Source: Limonium bicolor (Eukaryota > Streptophyta > Magnoliopsida > Caryophyllales > Plumbaginaceae). Taken from it: a DNA stretch of 64,000 nucleotides. Positions 45,701-57,081 of this stretch are shown piece by piece (positions within the stretch are counted from its first letter, which is position 1; every line of letters starts with the position of its first letter). The stretch spans positions 38,207,030 through 38,271,029 of the forward strand of contig CM041780.1 of NCBI GenBank assembly GCA_023374045.1, given 5' to 3'. Both the position numbers and the translations under genes were made by a program. The notes below the pieces were generated by a model. It was not told where the DNA came from. It worked only from the letters and a program-made list of their open reading frames with translations, and did not search any database.

Positions 45701-47747
45701 ATTTATAATATAAGAGGTATTCATTAAAAAGAATGAATATATGTTATAAGACTTACCATATAAGAAGTAGTTCCATAATACATGATTATAAGTAAATATA
45801 TGTTATGGTGGAAAATATAACATGGTTTAATGACCATGTATTTTCATAATTAAAATGACATATGATAAAAGGAAAAAGAATTACAAACATTAGATATGGA
45901 ATTCTAATGTTAAGAGTGTACATGTGATAATAAGGATTTATATAACTCAAAGTGTTGTTTACAAATGAATTATACCACTTAAAAAAAGGAAGAAAGAAAC
46001 AAACCTTAGAAAAATAAATACTAAGATGAGATGTATAGTGCATGACAAAGAATCATACATGCATTAAGGAAACAAACTATACGACATACAAGGGTATGTT
46101 AAGTCACATGCGATAACAAGTTCAACAATAAGTATACTAATATACAAGGCAAGACTACGCATGTAACATAACAATTTTTCAATCTCGAGTTAAGCCGATA
46201 ACCCGACAAACATTGACAGTTTATAACGGGGGGTTAACCGGGAGTCATTAGTGACGGTACGGGGTACCGTAGGATTGAGTTGTCATACAATATGCTAATC
46301 AATAGCATTATGTATTGTATAGACTGTTAGAGACGACACGCGGAGCATAGGAACTTGCTGATTCATACTCCACCGTAATACATTAGGGTGAACGGTATGT
46401 TGTTATGTGTCTCTGATTGTCTCTGAGGGCTTCCTCAGTTCAGACTTCTGTGTGATATGTGATAAGATTGTTTGTCTGAATGTGATAATTAATATGCATG
46501 AATTGTATATTTATAGCTGCTTATTATTTACTGTTGTTGCATTAACAGTATTGGTTCGTATATATGAACCTATATATAAAACGAACTAGCGGCTATGGTG
46601 CTATCTTATATGAAATATAAGAAACGTCAGTAAAACGTTGTAGCACTAGGATAATAAAATATAAATATTATCCAAGACTTTTATACGGAGCATTGGCCTT
46701 TCTATACGCCGCTCTCGTATCTAACACTGGATCCCGAGTTTACAGACTCCGGATTGGACCAATGACCTTGGTCTGCTGTGTTAGGAAAAAAATGGTAATG
46801 TGATGCGATGGTATAATTAATTAATGAATGGAAGTAAAGCCAGGAGGATGTGGCTCTTGGTGCGCGTTGTGATCACAAAAACGATACCAGGATCTCCGCG
46901 TACGGGTCCGCAAGTATCAAGAAAATTTCCTGTGAGCTAGAATGGCTCGTTGGTCGGAGACTCTACCGTTGGAGTGGCTACTGCCGTGGGTGACCCGCCA
47001 TAATACATGGGTAACTAGAGACATGTCGTTTTAATGAGACATTGTCACTAGGTATAACTGAACAAATAATACATTTGAGAATTATACAGTGGCGAACAGT
47101 ATTGGTTTCTATACCATGGACGAGACTTAATACTTGTTTATTATTCTCGTTGTTTCGCTTTGTTGTTCATTGGTTATACTTGTGGTTGTTTTATTGTGTG
47201 TTGATGATTGTGTTATTGTATGGATATTAATGTTATTTGATTTACAGTTTTAAATATTAAAACGGTATTGCATGTAACGAACCTCATGCTCTTGACCAAA
47301 TAATTGAGGGGTCTTTGGGGGCATGACGGGGCATGTGATGACATACTCAGCAGGGGCTGATTCCATACCACAAACCATATTTATTTCAGGTGATTGCTGA
47401 GGGGTCGACGCGAGGCGTGACGTTTGTGATATTACAGTTGGTTAAACTTGGTACAGTTTGATACTGATGACGTTTTGGACTCGGGTTGTGTAAACCGAGG
47501 TGTAATTTGGTTAGATGCTCACGAGTACGGTCTGTAATAATTGTTGTTGTTGGATTGTTTTAAATTGTTTAAGTTCTACTATCTATCTCTTGTGGTCACT
47601 GCGGGAATACGTTTCGCATGTTGATTATCAGGTAATTCGTTATCACCCGTATGGGCGAGTGATAAAAGTGACACCCTAGAGCGACAGTCTGTTATTTACC
47701 GCTGCGATTATATTGTTTTTAGGAGCAGGATTAGTAGGGGTGTTACA
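42735..47747 (+). repeat. Solo LTR H (about 5.0 kb) with target-site duplication AGTAA
   Basis: It starts TGAAATACCCCTAACC at 42735 and ends TAGTAGGGGTGTTACA at 47747. AGTAA stands at 42730-42734 and 47748-47752. There is no internal region, so the element was reduced to one LTR by recombination. The U3 part has the AAAGCACATTTT block shared with A and K. The conserved TTTCAGGTG motif is at 47383-47391. Mostly AT-rich; frames such as 47042-47230 are not convincing genes. Confidence 0.9.
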
Positions 47748-49131
47748 AGTAAGCTCAGTCAAGTGAGCAACGTGCTAAATCTGAAAATATAGCAATATGG
47801 ACATTAAGGTCCTAAAATTTTGGAACTAACAGAGTCAGTGAGGTACATCAGACGTGAGAATAATCATTGAGTGTTGCCAAGTCATCCAATGGCTAGGTAA
47901 TTGTCTAAAAATTAAGGGCCAAGGCTTAGCAACATTCACAAAGAAGTTAGGACCGATTTTTAAGCAACTACAAGTAACTACAACATTCAAAAAGCAAACA
48001 TTTTGGAAACAGACTTCCTCAATGGCTCCAGATGCTTTGCTATATAAAGAGATAGAGTTCTTCGTTGCATTTGTGCTTTTTCATCCCAATTCTTCCTATG
48101 TTAGGGAAAAGTCACCAAGAACAAGAGTTTTTTCTGTCATTTCTAGTTATGATAGTTTGTGCTTTATCGACAGACTCAATCTAGGGTGTTCCTAGGCTTA
48201 CTACACTTATCAAAGAGCTAATCAGATAATGTATAGGGTGAGTGAGTGAGTTCCACTAAGTAGATCCTTTCTACTTAGTGGGCAGTGTAAGTTATTTTGT
48301 TTTACAAGGAAATAAAATAACTTATATTTTGTATTCTGCTGAGTTTGATTAAGTTTTTCCATCTTTCGAGCACATCTAAATTTGCTTGTTTGAGTATTTT
48401 CACATTTCGAGTTTGAGTAACTACTTCCGCGTGATTAGTTTGATTGAGTGTTTCCACATTATCAGTGCTTTGCAAACTTAGCATGATTGAGTAAAACCAT
48501 CACACAGACTAACACCGTGAGTTGGTTTGAGTCATCCGTCCGATCCTACATCCATGTTGACAGTGGAAGTCTATGTGCAACGCTACTCAGACTGGAAAAT
48601 CTTGAGGGCTAGTAGCTCTGCAATGCGGCTTTCACTGAGGAGGCAATCTTCTACAAAACCAAGTCTTCAACAAAATTCTCCATTTTTGCTAATGATGGCA
48701 AACTCGGTGTATCCAGCGAGTGTACCTAAAAATATCACAAAACAGAGCAACTATCTCGGGAAAACAACTCATTGTTTGTTCCATTTTAAACATACATTCC
48801 CTCTTAAGATGATGCAATTAAAAAAGAGCTGATAAACTAAAGCATGAAACCACTAACAATCTACTTGACAGAATAGTAAACCAACCCATGACAATTCGAG
48901 GCCTTCAGAGGCACTCGTTGTCCAAACATAGTCGTCCACATAAACCACCCGCGGGATACACCGCTTCACCCGTTTGCCAACATCAGGGGAAACACATAGC
49001 ATTATAAAAAAACCACAGTAATAAATGTCTTACAGAGCCACCAGAGCATAACAAAAACATTCTTAAAGAGATAGTGTCGATAGTAAAAAAAACCTAAGCA
49101 ACTATGTGTTAGGGGGGAGTGGGGGCAACGG
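47748..49131. other. Unassigned remnant with promoter-like TATA and a perfect hairpin
   Basis: It continues the sequence left of H. TATATAAAGA at 48041-48050 is a good TATA box. A 12-bp-arm inverted repeat lies at 48253-48281. Plus frames 47854-48195 and 48527-48832 and minus frame 49232-49002 show no family that I recognise. It resembles a plant Copia-type LTR plus leader in composition, but that is a guess. Confidence 0.35.
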
Positions 49132-49443
49132 TTAAACATCTCCATGGTCCTCGCCTTTATCATCAGCCATCGCACCATCTTTCCCCACAGTCTCAGCATC
49201 CGCCATTGTGTTGGCCTCCGTAAGCGCTTCACTGAAACTCTCTTTGAACTCCTCGACCAATAGCTTGACTCCGCTTTCGAAGATATCCATCGTCTTCTTA
49301 TGATTGACGTTCAGAACGTCGATGAGCATATCTACTTTAGATTCCAGGGTGGACAATGTTTCCTCGACGGCCGTAACTCTTTTAGCGAGAGTTGTAGCTG
49401 TAGGAGTAGGTTTGGGAGTAGGGAGTTTTTTGGATGGAGGAGG
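49132..49443 (-). pseudogene. Reading frame split by element J (3' part; 5' part at 59074-59165)
   Basis: Minus-strand codons 59165-59074 (ITETDILGQILYNKTPSFQI, then KPVSKPPP) continue in phase, after removing J and one GGAGG copy, into SKKLPTPKPTPTATT and a heptad-like segment (VEETLSTLESKVDMLIDVL), then FKESFSEALTEANTM and an acidic end with a stop at 49132. The joined product is about 127 residues: a Pro/Lys-rich linker, a predicted coiled coil and an acidic tail. It may be the end of a transposon-encoded gag-like or ORF1-like protein; I cannot name the family. The frame is closed by a stop just upstream of 59165, so the original gene was longer or had an intron. Confidence 0.55.
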
Positions 49444-51469
49444 TGTGAGCCTTGATTTTTGAACCCTATCCTAGGTTGATTGTAGTTGATTAGGATCTGG
49501 TCAGGTTCTAGGTCGACTTATAACCTAAGCTTAATAACTATGTCATAAAACATTAATTATTAAATCCTAAGTCAGCTCACTAGAACCTATTATGAGTCGC
49601 CACCTAATTTTGACCTAGATTAAATTAGGAAAAGTTCGGGTTCGGGGGCTTGGTATTCGACTTGTTTAGGGTTCAATTACTTTCATTACCCCTAGAAGTT
49701 GTTTTTCCTCTACTTAGTTTAATAACGGCTTATTACGAGTCGTTTTAACCTAAGTTCGTGCTTCTAATTTTTTTGGATATTTTAACAGAAAATAAAAGTG
49801 AAAATTAAAACTACCTAAACTAGGGTTTCAGAGGTAGAATTAGGTCGAATTTTAATTATGTCCGTAGCCACGGACCTAATGTCCGAGACCACAGACCCCA
49901 GTTAAACTAGAATAAACAGAAAAGTCGAATTAATAAGAAAACACAATTTTGAAAAGTCCGGGGCCACAAACAAGGCGTCCGTGGGACCAGACATAAGTTG
50001 AAAATCCCTAAATTTTGAAAATAAAATTGTCTCGCCGCCGTCCGAGGGCGTCCCGGGCTTACGGACAGGGCGTCCGGGACCTGGACTTAGCGTCCATAAG
50101 TGCGGACCGCCCTCGGACGGCGGCGTTAAGGCTGTTCCCGGTGGTGTTTTTGGCTTAAATTTTATGGGTACGTAGCCTGACATATTATAAGCACGTTAGT
50201 AATTGAAAGAATTCAATTTGAAGTCAAAATTAATATGAAACTTAGTAAACAAGTTATAAGGCAGAAACATAAACAAACCTTAATTTAGAAGGAAGGAAAA
50301 TTCAATTCGGTTAGAAATTTCAACCAGAAGTGTATTGAGATTAAGGGAGCTATGGAATTCGAATTCCAACCTATTTTAACTTCGGGATTTGATTGTTCTT
50401 TCACGTCGGAAATCTTCAAGAGCTTTGTTGATGGCCAATCCGGTTCGACTTTGACCCGAGCTTCTGGCCCCTTCTTCCTTATGTTTTTGACCATGGTTTG
50501 GCTCTATATTGTTGGTGTTTTGGTGCTAGGAAGCTCAATGCGAGAAGAGAGAATGTGTTTTTGGTGATTTCGGGATGATTTCGGTATAGATTTGAGACTT
50601 AGAAGTGCAAAAACGTGGGAAGAAGGTTGACGGCTGCCTCTTCTGACTTTGGGAATGTTCTGCTCTGCCCTAGGTCGTTTTTGGAAGGTCCTTTTATAGA
50701 AAGAGGAAGGCCTTGTTGATATAACAAAATTTTTATCTAAAATCCTGATTTTGTGCTCTAAGAGAATCTTATTTTTTAAAACATGCTACGGGTCGATAAA
50801 ATTTCTGAAATTTTAACCAAATATAAAAGAGGATTTTTAGGAATTTTGAGAGTTAGAATCAGATTTTTTCGATAAATAACCGATTAGATAAAAATTCACA
50901 ATCTGGAATCTCCCATAATTCATAACTTACTATTGCAAAGTTGAAATTACGAAATTCCAACTGCATTAGTCTCGAAAAATCATCCTCTATTATGTATTAA
51001 AATCTCATGATAGTTTGATTTGATTTCGGTATTTTCCAAAGGAGAGAGAAAATTGCAAAAATGATTGAATTTCTCTGTTAAATTTTGGGCTAAGGTTCCA
51101 AATAAGATAATTTAAGGTTTATGACTGTATGTAGTCATGCTAACCATGTGACAATTTTATTTTAATTTTGAAAACCTTTTTATTTCTATTTTGAGGCTAT
51201 TTCATGTGTTAATTATTAAAGAAATTAGCTTGTAATATGAATTAAAAGCTAAATTTCCAGAGTAAATATTATCAGAAAATCATGAAATGCCTTTCATAAT
51301 GACTATGATATTTGGAAGTGTTTGGAGATAATGAACAAGTCATATGAAAATAGAAAATCCCGAAAATGTCCTTGGAAAATCCCGCCTTGGTGCTTTTTGA
51401 CCCTTTTACCCTTTGTAACACGTATGCCTTAGAGACTATTCCACGGGGGTTAAAATTTTGGGTATAATA
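49444..51469 (-). repeat. 3' LTR of element J
   Basis: About 2.03 kb, matching 57082-59073 throughout with many small indels and substitutions, so J is clearly older than N. Its end reads GGCTCACA (minus, 49444). A TATA-like TATAAAAGG lies at 50698-50690 (minus) and is damaged in the other LTR. It contains the GTCCG dyads (49860-50125). ORFs on either strand here are not genes. Confidence 0.88.
49860..50125. repeat. GTCCG/CGGAC dyad cluster, J 3' LTR
   Basis: GTCCGTAGCCACGGACC, GTCCGTGG..CCAGAC, CGCCGTCCGAGGGCG paired with CGCCCTCGGACGGCG-like sequence, and TTACGGACAGGGCGTCCG. The outermost pair, CGCCGTCCGAGGGCG (50036) with CCGCCCTCGGACGGCGGCG (50107), gives arms of about 15 bp around 55 bp. 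It is GC-rich in an AT-rich LTR. The copy at 57495-57755 is partly decayed. Confidence 0.8.
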
Positions 51470-51594
51470 GATTGCCCCCGACAACTTGGCTTTGTAATGA
51501 AGATGAAAATTCTAGTTGATTCTTGAGTGATACCCCAAAATTTTGGATCCTAAAAGTCCTCGTATGTCGTTTGAAATCTAGTGGGTTGTGTCGA

Positions 51595-52140
51595 GCTATT
51601 CGAAGGCACTGACTACCTAAAGGAGAAGGAGATGTTGTTGAACTATTCGAAGGTGCCAAAAACCTGAAATGATGATATGTTGTTGAGCTATTCTAAGGCG
51701 CTGACTACCTAAAGTGATGAAAATGGTGTCAAGCTATTCTAAGGTGCTGACTACCTAAAGTGATGAAAATGATGTCAAGCTATTCTAAGGCATTGACTAC
51801 CTAAAGTGATGAAAATTATGTCAAGCTATTCTAAGGCGTTGACTACCTAAACATGTTGAAAATGATGTCAAGTTATTCTAAGGTGTTGACTACCTAACAA
51901 TTAAAAAAATGAAATAATGTCAAGTGATTCTAAGGCGTTGACTACCTATATGCGAAAATGAAGTAATGTCGAGCTATTCTAAGGCATCGACTACCTAAAC
52001 TGAATGAAAAGATGTCAACGAAACAATGTCATGCTATAATCAACGAAACAATGTCAAGCTATTCTAAGGCGTTGACTACCCATAAGCGAAAATGAAGTAA
52101 TGTCGAGCTATTCAAAGGCGTCGACTACCTAAAAGTGAAG
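51595..52140. repeat. Tandem repeat 1 of J, about 43-48 bp units
   Basis: About ten variable units with the core CAAGCTATTCTAAGGCGTTG followed by ACTACCTAAA and a GATGAAAATGATGT-type joint. Units vary by substitution and short indels. Confidence 0.9.
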
Positions 52141-52224
52141 ACTAGATGGTTTGCTGATATGCTAACGGTGCTGATGGTGCTGATGATGCTGGGATGCTTC
52201 TGAGGACCGAACCCCGTGCCAATG

Positions 52225-52740
52225 CTCCTGGCTGGACCCATTGTGGACTTATTGCCATTGCCCCCCAAGCCGGTGTGCAGGGATAACTCCTAGTAAAAAC
52301 CCTGGGGACTTATTGCCATCGCCCACCATTCGTTGATCCTAAAATAAGTTGACATCACACAGGAGGATTTATTGCCATAACCTCGCCAACTTTTCTGTCG
52401 TCGGGTCTTGTGACGCGCCTGGATAATGCAGATGGATGATATGAAGATGATGCAAATGTAGATGATATGAAAGTAATGCAAATGTAGATAATGAAAATGA
52501 TGCAAATGTAGATGATATGGATGGTATGAAAATGATGTTCGGATGCTTATGGGGACGGAAACACGTTCTAATGCTCCTTGCTAGTATACTATGGGGACTT
52601 ATTGCCTCTGCCCACCAGCTGGGGTGCTGGGATAACTTCTAGATCACCAAGGGGACTTATTGTCACTGCCCTCTAGTTGTTTCTCCCTTAAAGTCGACAT
52701 GAAGATGGAGACTTATTGCCTCTGCCCCGTCAACTTGGAT
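52225..52740. repeat. Tandem repeats 2 and 3 of J
   Basis: GGGGACTTATTGCC units recur near 52245, 52306, 52365, 52583, 52650 and 52710. An 18-24-bp ATGATGCAAATGTAGATG repeat fills 52425-52530. The two types are interleaved. Confidence 0.8.
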
Positions 52741-52789
52741 CACACACTGTCTATTACTTGTCTTGCACTAATGTTGATACTTGGTCTCA

Positions 52790-52950
52790 TACTTGTCTCA
52801 CACTGAATGAAGATGAGGTCTCGCACTGAAGAGAATAATAGGTCTCACACTGAAGAGAATGATAGGTCTCGCACTGAAGTCTCATACTAAATGAAGAAAA
52901 AGCTGAATCTCGCACTGATTTTGGGTCTCGCACTGAATGACGAAAATGCA
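52790..52950. repeat. Tandem repeat 4 of J
   Basis: Repeats of GGTCTCGCACTGAA with GAAGATGA-type joints of 20-30 bp, about six copies. Confidence 0.8.
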
Positions 52951-53039
52951 AACCAATTGTAAAAGGGGCTAAATGTGGCGATGATGAGGTTTATGCAAAA
53001 GCTTGTAAAATGAAATCACAGTGCATGCAAAATACTTGA

Positions 53040-53580
53040 TCAAAGCAAGAAACTGTTGAAAAATGTGCCAAATATGGCAATGATTTGAATTAAAAATAGC
53101 TCAAAGCAAGAAATTGCTGGAAAATGTGCCAAACATGGCAATGATGAGAATTAAAAGCAAGAAATTACTAGAAAATGTGCTAAACATGACAATGATGAGA
53201 GTTGAAAATTGTTTAAAGCAAGAAATTGTTGGAAAATGCGCCAAAGATGGTGATGATGAGAATTGAAAATTGTTTAAAGCAAGAAATTACTAGAAAATGT
53301 GCCAAACATGGCCATGATGAAAATTGAAAATTGTTTAAAGCAAGAAATTGCTGGACAATGTGCCAAACACCATGATGAGAAATTGAAAATTGTTTAAAGC
53401 AAGAAATTGCTGGAATGTGCCAAACACTGATGAGAATTGAAAATTGTTTAAAGCAAAATTGCTGGAAAATTGCCAACATGGCAAATTGATGGCAAATGAA
53501 TTTATGAAACCGAAGTGTTTGAAAGAAAATTGTTCAGGACAAGAAGTTACTGAAAAAGGTGCCAAACGTGGCAATATTTA
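53040..53580. repeat. Tandem repeat 5 of J, about 60 bp units
   Basis: About nine units of AAAGCAAGAAATTGCTGGAA, AATGTGCCAAACATGGC and AATGATGAGAATTGAAAATT. The minus-strand frames at 53213-53574 are translations of this repeat and not genes. Confidence 0.9.
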
Positions 53581-53749
53581 AAGAAAATTATGTCCACTAA
53601 AAAGGAAATTGAAATTTTAGTTTGCTGACTAAAGATTTTAGACTCGTAATTTATCTCCTAGGAGATGAACATGCCACTGGTGTGGTGTGATGTTTGATGT
53701 GGAGATCTCTTGAGCGGTAATCAAGGCTTATGACGGGCCATGGAATTTA

Positions 53750-54012
53750 TGTGGAGGTGAAGGCTTATGAGGTGCCCGTGGTATATGATGTGAAGGTAAG
53801 GGCTTATGTGGGCCTGTGTGGTATGAAGTGAAGGTAAGGGCGTACGTAGGCCTATGTGGTATGATGTGGGGGTAAGGGTTTATGTGGGCTTGTGTGGTAT
53901 GATGTGGGGGTAAGGGTTTATGTGGGCTTGTGTGTGGTATGATGTGGAGGTAAGGGTTTATGAGGGCCTGTGTGGTATGATGTGGAGGTAAGGGCTTACG
54001 TGGGCCTGTGTG
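53750..54012. repeat. Tandem repeat 6 of J, about 40 bp units
   Basis: Six to seven units of GGCCTGTGTGGTATGATGTG followed by GAGGTAAGGGTTTATGTG. The two central units are nearly identical. Confidence 0.9.
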
Positions 54013-55316
54013 ATGGTGTCGGTGGTGCTTAAGGTTTGGGTTTTGATTGGTGTTGTCATAGCAATTGTTGGAACTAACAATTGCCCCTAGTATTTTCTTT
54101 TAAGACAATTTGAGCTAGAGTTCATAGTATTTTCTTTTATTAAACAAGCGAACTAGTCTCATCCTCATATGGTCAACAATTATGTTTAGATGTGGTGCTT
54201 CCTAACCTACACTCGACGTGTTTGGTGTTTGCACTCATTTCTCATTTACGGTCACAACTTCTAGACCATTGAATTTGATATTTGATGGATTTACACATTC
54301 GATCTATTACTTTCACATGATTAGATACACAATTACCAAGTCGGAAGTCTTTGAAGCTTATAACGTGGCCGTGGTGTGATGAAAGACAACGGGACCATGG
54401 AGGGATATTTGAGGTATGTGGAGTTAAATGGGTGACCAAAGCCTCACCTTTCTTCTTCTCTCGAATTCATCTTCCTTGTCTTGAAGTCGTCTAGTTGCTT
54501 CGTGTTGTCGTTGCTTTCGAGCTCTTGGACTTGGACTTTTGAAGTCGTCCTTTACACTATTTCTCCTCTTTTTGTCATTTGGATTTCCTTGAGGTACTTT
54601 GGGTTTGCCTCTTTGTTTTATCCTTTCTTGACTTTGCCTTCGGGGTTCTTGTGTTTCCCGGTTTTGGGTTTCGAGAGCTGTTTTGATGTGAGCTCTTTGG
54701 ATCCTGTATCACTCTGGGACCATTTGTGGATCATTTCGTCATGCCGACAGCGACGTTACTTCTTTGGACTGATGACACGCTCATTCACTCATGGTTTTTC
54801 CGCTCAAAACACTTTCGTTAATTTCTCACTCAGAAACTCGTTCACTCGTATAGACAAAAGATGAAAGATGACGAACTTAAACTCAGATTGCCCCCAGTAT
54901 TAATCCAGGGTTTATAACGACAATTCCACAAATGTAGACTTTGAACCATTATGTGGTTTATTTGGATGTTTAGGGGTGAGTTGTGGTGTTTGGTTAGACA
55001 TGTTCATCCTTTTAGAAGCGCAAGACAAATCGTTATGTTCCATAGTCGAGAAATGAATATTTCACAGTCCTTTTCTCAAAAGCTAAGGATGCTCATTAAT
55101 TTTTTGGTTTTTTTTTTGTTTTTGGTTTTTAAATGAATGCATGATTTTCACAGGAGAAATATGGACAAAAGGAAAACACCCCTTTATTGATAAATGAGAG
55201 AAATAACATTGATGACAAGTTTAACCAGAAATAAAACCCATTTAAGGCAAAACAAAACAAATCAAAACAATTGTAAAATGAAAGAAAAGCATGAAGACTG
55301 CTGAAAAGAACAACTC
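54013..55316 (-). other. Non-coding internal part of J
   Basis: It lies between the tandem repeats and the gag remnant, where pol would be expected. No RT, protease or integrase motif is seen on the minus strand. A 127-codon plus-strand frame (54481-54864) is antisense and without homology that I can name. Confidence 0.5.
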
Positions 55317-55987
55317 CTAGTGGTTCTCTGATGTAAGATTCTCATAAATGCTTCTACGCTCTGAGAACTGAAGCCCCTGGTCAACTAGATCCTGAATCCT
55401 GTGCTGTAGAGCCCTGCAATGGTCGGTGTCGTGACCGGCCAGCTCGTGGAAATGACAGAATTGGTTAAGGTTTCTCCCCAACTGAGTAGCTCCTGGCCTC
55501 ACCGCACGTGGTCATAGCGGATATCTCCGCCGAAGCTCTTCAAGTGCTTGACTTGGCGTTTGGCCGATGTCTGTAAACCTTCTTTGACGAGAGTTCTATT
55601 GGGGTGGTTCTACCGCTTCAACGTCCGGAATAGGTCCTCCCTCTTACGGGTGCAACTTTGGATGCAAGTTGGTGCTTCCGGTTGTCTGATCACTCTCTTG
55701 AGTTTTGTAGCAATTTCTTTGACATTCCCCTCCGAACCTCGGACCCTAATGGAGCCAACTTCAATGCAGCCATAAAGGGTATTGAGAAGCCTGTCCACTA
55801 ACTCGTCCCGAGCTTGATGTTCGGACTCGAAGGAAAGAGCCTTTGCCTTCAACTCTTCGATAATGGGGACGTAGTTGGATTCCACGGCGTCCCAGGGCAG
55901 CACTATGTCTCTGCTCCATGGCATCAATGTTGGCCATGTGCTTTTGTTCCAAAATTGCGAGTTGGGCGTCCATGTTGATTGGACCAC
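55317..55987 (-). pseudogene. Gag remnant of J (Tat-type zinc knuckle)
   Basis: Two minus-strand frames, out of phase with each other. 55987-55610 holds an N-terminal helical part: MDAQLAILEQKHMANIDAME, then EELKAKALSFESEHQARDEL and LKRVIRQPE. 55502-55317 holds the C-terminal FCHFHELAGHDTDHCRAL with Cys16, His19, His24 and Cys29 of the frame, the C-X2-H-X4-H-X4-C knuckle typical of Tat/Ogre gag, followed by IQDLVDQGL. The capsid core that normally lies between is absent, so gag has an internal deletion besides the frameshifts. Expected function in intact relatives: particle formation and RNA binding. Confidence 0.7.
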
Positions 55988-57060
55988 ACTTAGAACTTGG
56001 GTCTACCTGTTTCCAAGGTGTCCATTATTAGCTAACAAAAGGAAGTGGGTTGAATGATACTGGGACGAGAATGACGCTTCACAAGGTAGATTGAAGACCG
56101 GAAAAAGATTAGATTGAAAGTAAGTGAGCCAGGATACCCAGAAAATGAGGTGTTTGGGCCGGAGTATTTTTCAGACTATGAATTGGAATTTGCAATGAAA
56201 TCTAAATAGATGGCTTTGATTGGGCCTGAGAGGTGACACCTAGATCTAGGAAGATGGTTGCTATGCCAAAAAGATTTTATTTTCAGGACTTGTGAGGTAT
56301 TTCAAGTTCAGGTGGATTTCTTTTTATGGGCCAAGAACTAATTGGATAATTTAAATTGGGCCTGAAGAAAAATCACCTAAGTCTAGGCTTTTGGGCCAAA
56401 GCCCGAAAGACTCACATACTAAACCAAATAGGGCCTCTGGGCCGCAAACAAATAAAGCTGCCAATTCCGGTTGGGCTAGGTTAATGTAGGAGAAGTTCTT
56501 ATCAACCTCTAGGCTGGGTAGTAGGCCGATCATACAAGCAAACAAGGCCCACACAAATTCAACATGTCCTTACTAGACGTTTAAATCAAATCGGGTATGG
56601 ATCGATCCGGAGACGTGCTTGGGGCATGGGCACAGGTCACCTTAAAGGAATAGGGCTTGCACGCTATTCTCTTTGGGCTTCCCCACTATTTTCACATCAC
56701 CTGAAGGTGTGTGTCTACAGTCGGGTCTTTGAATGACCAAACAAGGTTAGGTAAGGACACTGCTAGGAAAATGCTTGGGGCTAAAGCCCAGGCATTAAGG
56801 GTGTGTGGTTAGACGACACCCTCCTCTTTTCCCCCACTTATTCACCTCACCTAAAAAGGTGTGAGTCCTTGACAGGGGACCCTCAAACGGGTCCCGGGGT
56901 GAAATTGGTTTGCGTGGACCCTCGCTCTCATATGATGTAAGGGTGCAGAAAATTAAAGTGCGCACGAAAGTAAACAAACAATGTAATAAAGCCATAATTA
57001 AACAATTTTATGAGTTAAGCCTTCTTTTGAAAAATTAAACAAGTTAATATTAAGAATTTG

Positions 57061-57078
57061 TCCCCAGCAGAGTCGCCA
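57061..57078 (-). promoter_or_regulatory. Primer-binding site of J (tRNA-Arg type)
   Basis: The minus strand TGGCGACTCTGCTGGGGA starts 3 bases inside the LTR end CTCACA. This is the PBS kind reported for Ogre/Tat elements, which pair with tRNA-Arg. The tRNA identity is from memory. Confidence 0.75.
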
Positions 57079-57081
57079 TTC

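Noticed and set aside
48890..49232. Minus-strand phrases resembling a transposase or protease end
   Set aside because: I could not place any catalytic motif, so no family name is given.
53213..53574. Minus-strand frames rich in FKQFSI / NNFQFS words
   Set aside because: Translation of the 60-bp tandem repeat of J.
54481..54864. 127-codon plus-strand frame, hydrophobic
   Set aside because: Antisense to element J, no start context or family motif; it looks like a chance frame in T-rich sequence.
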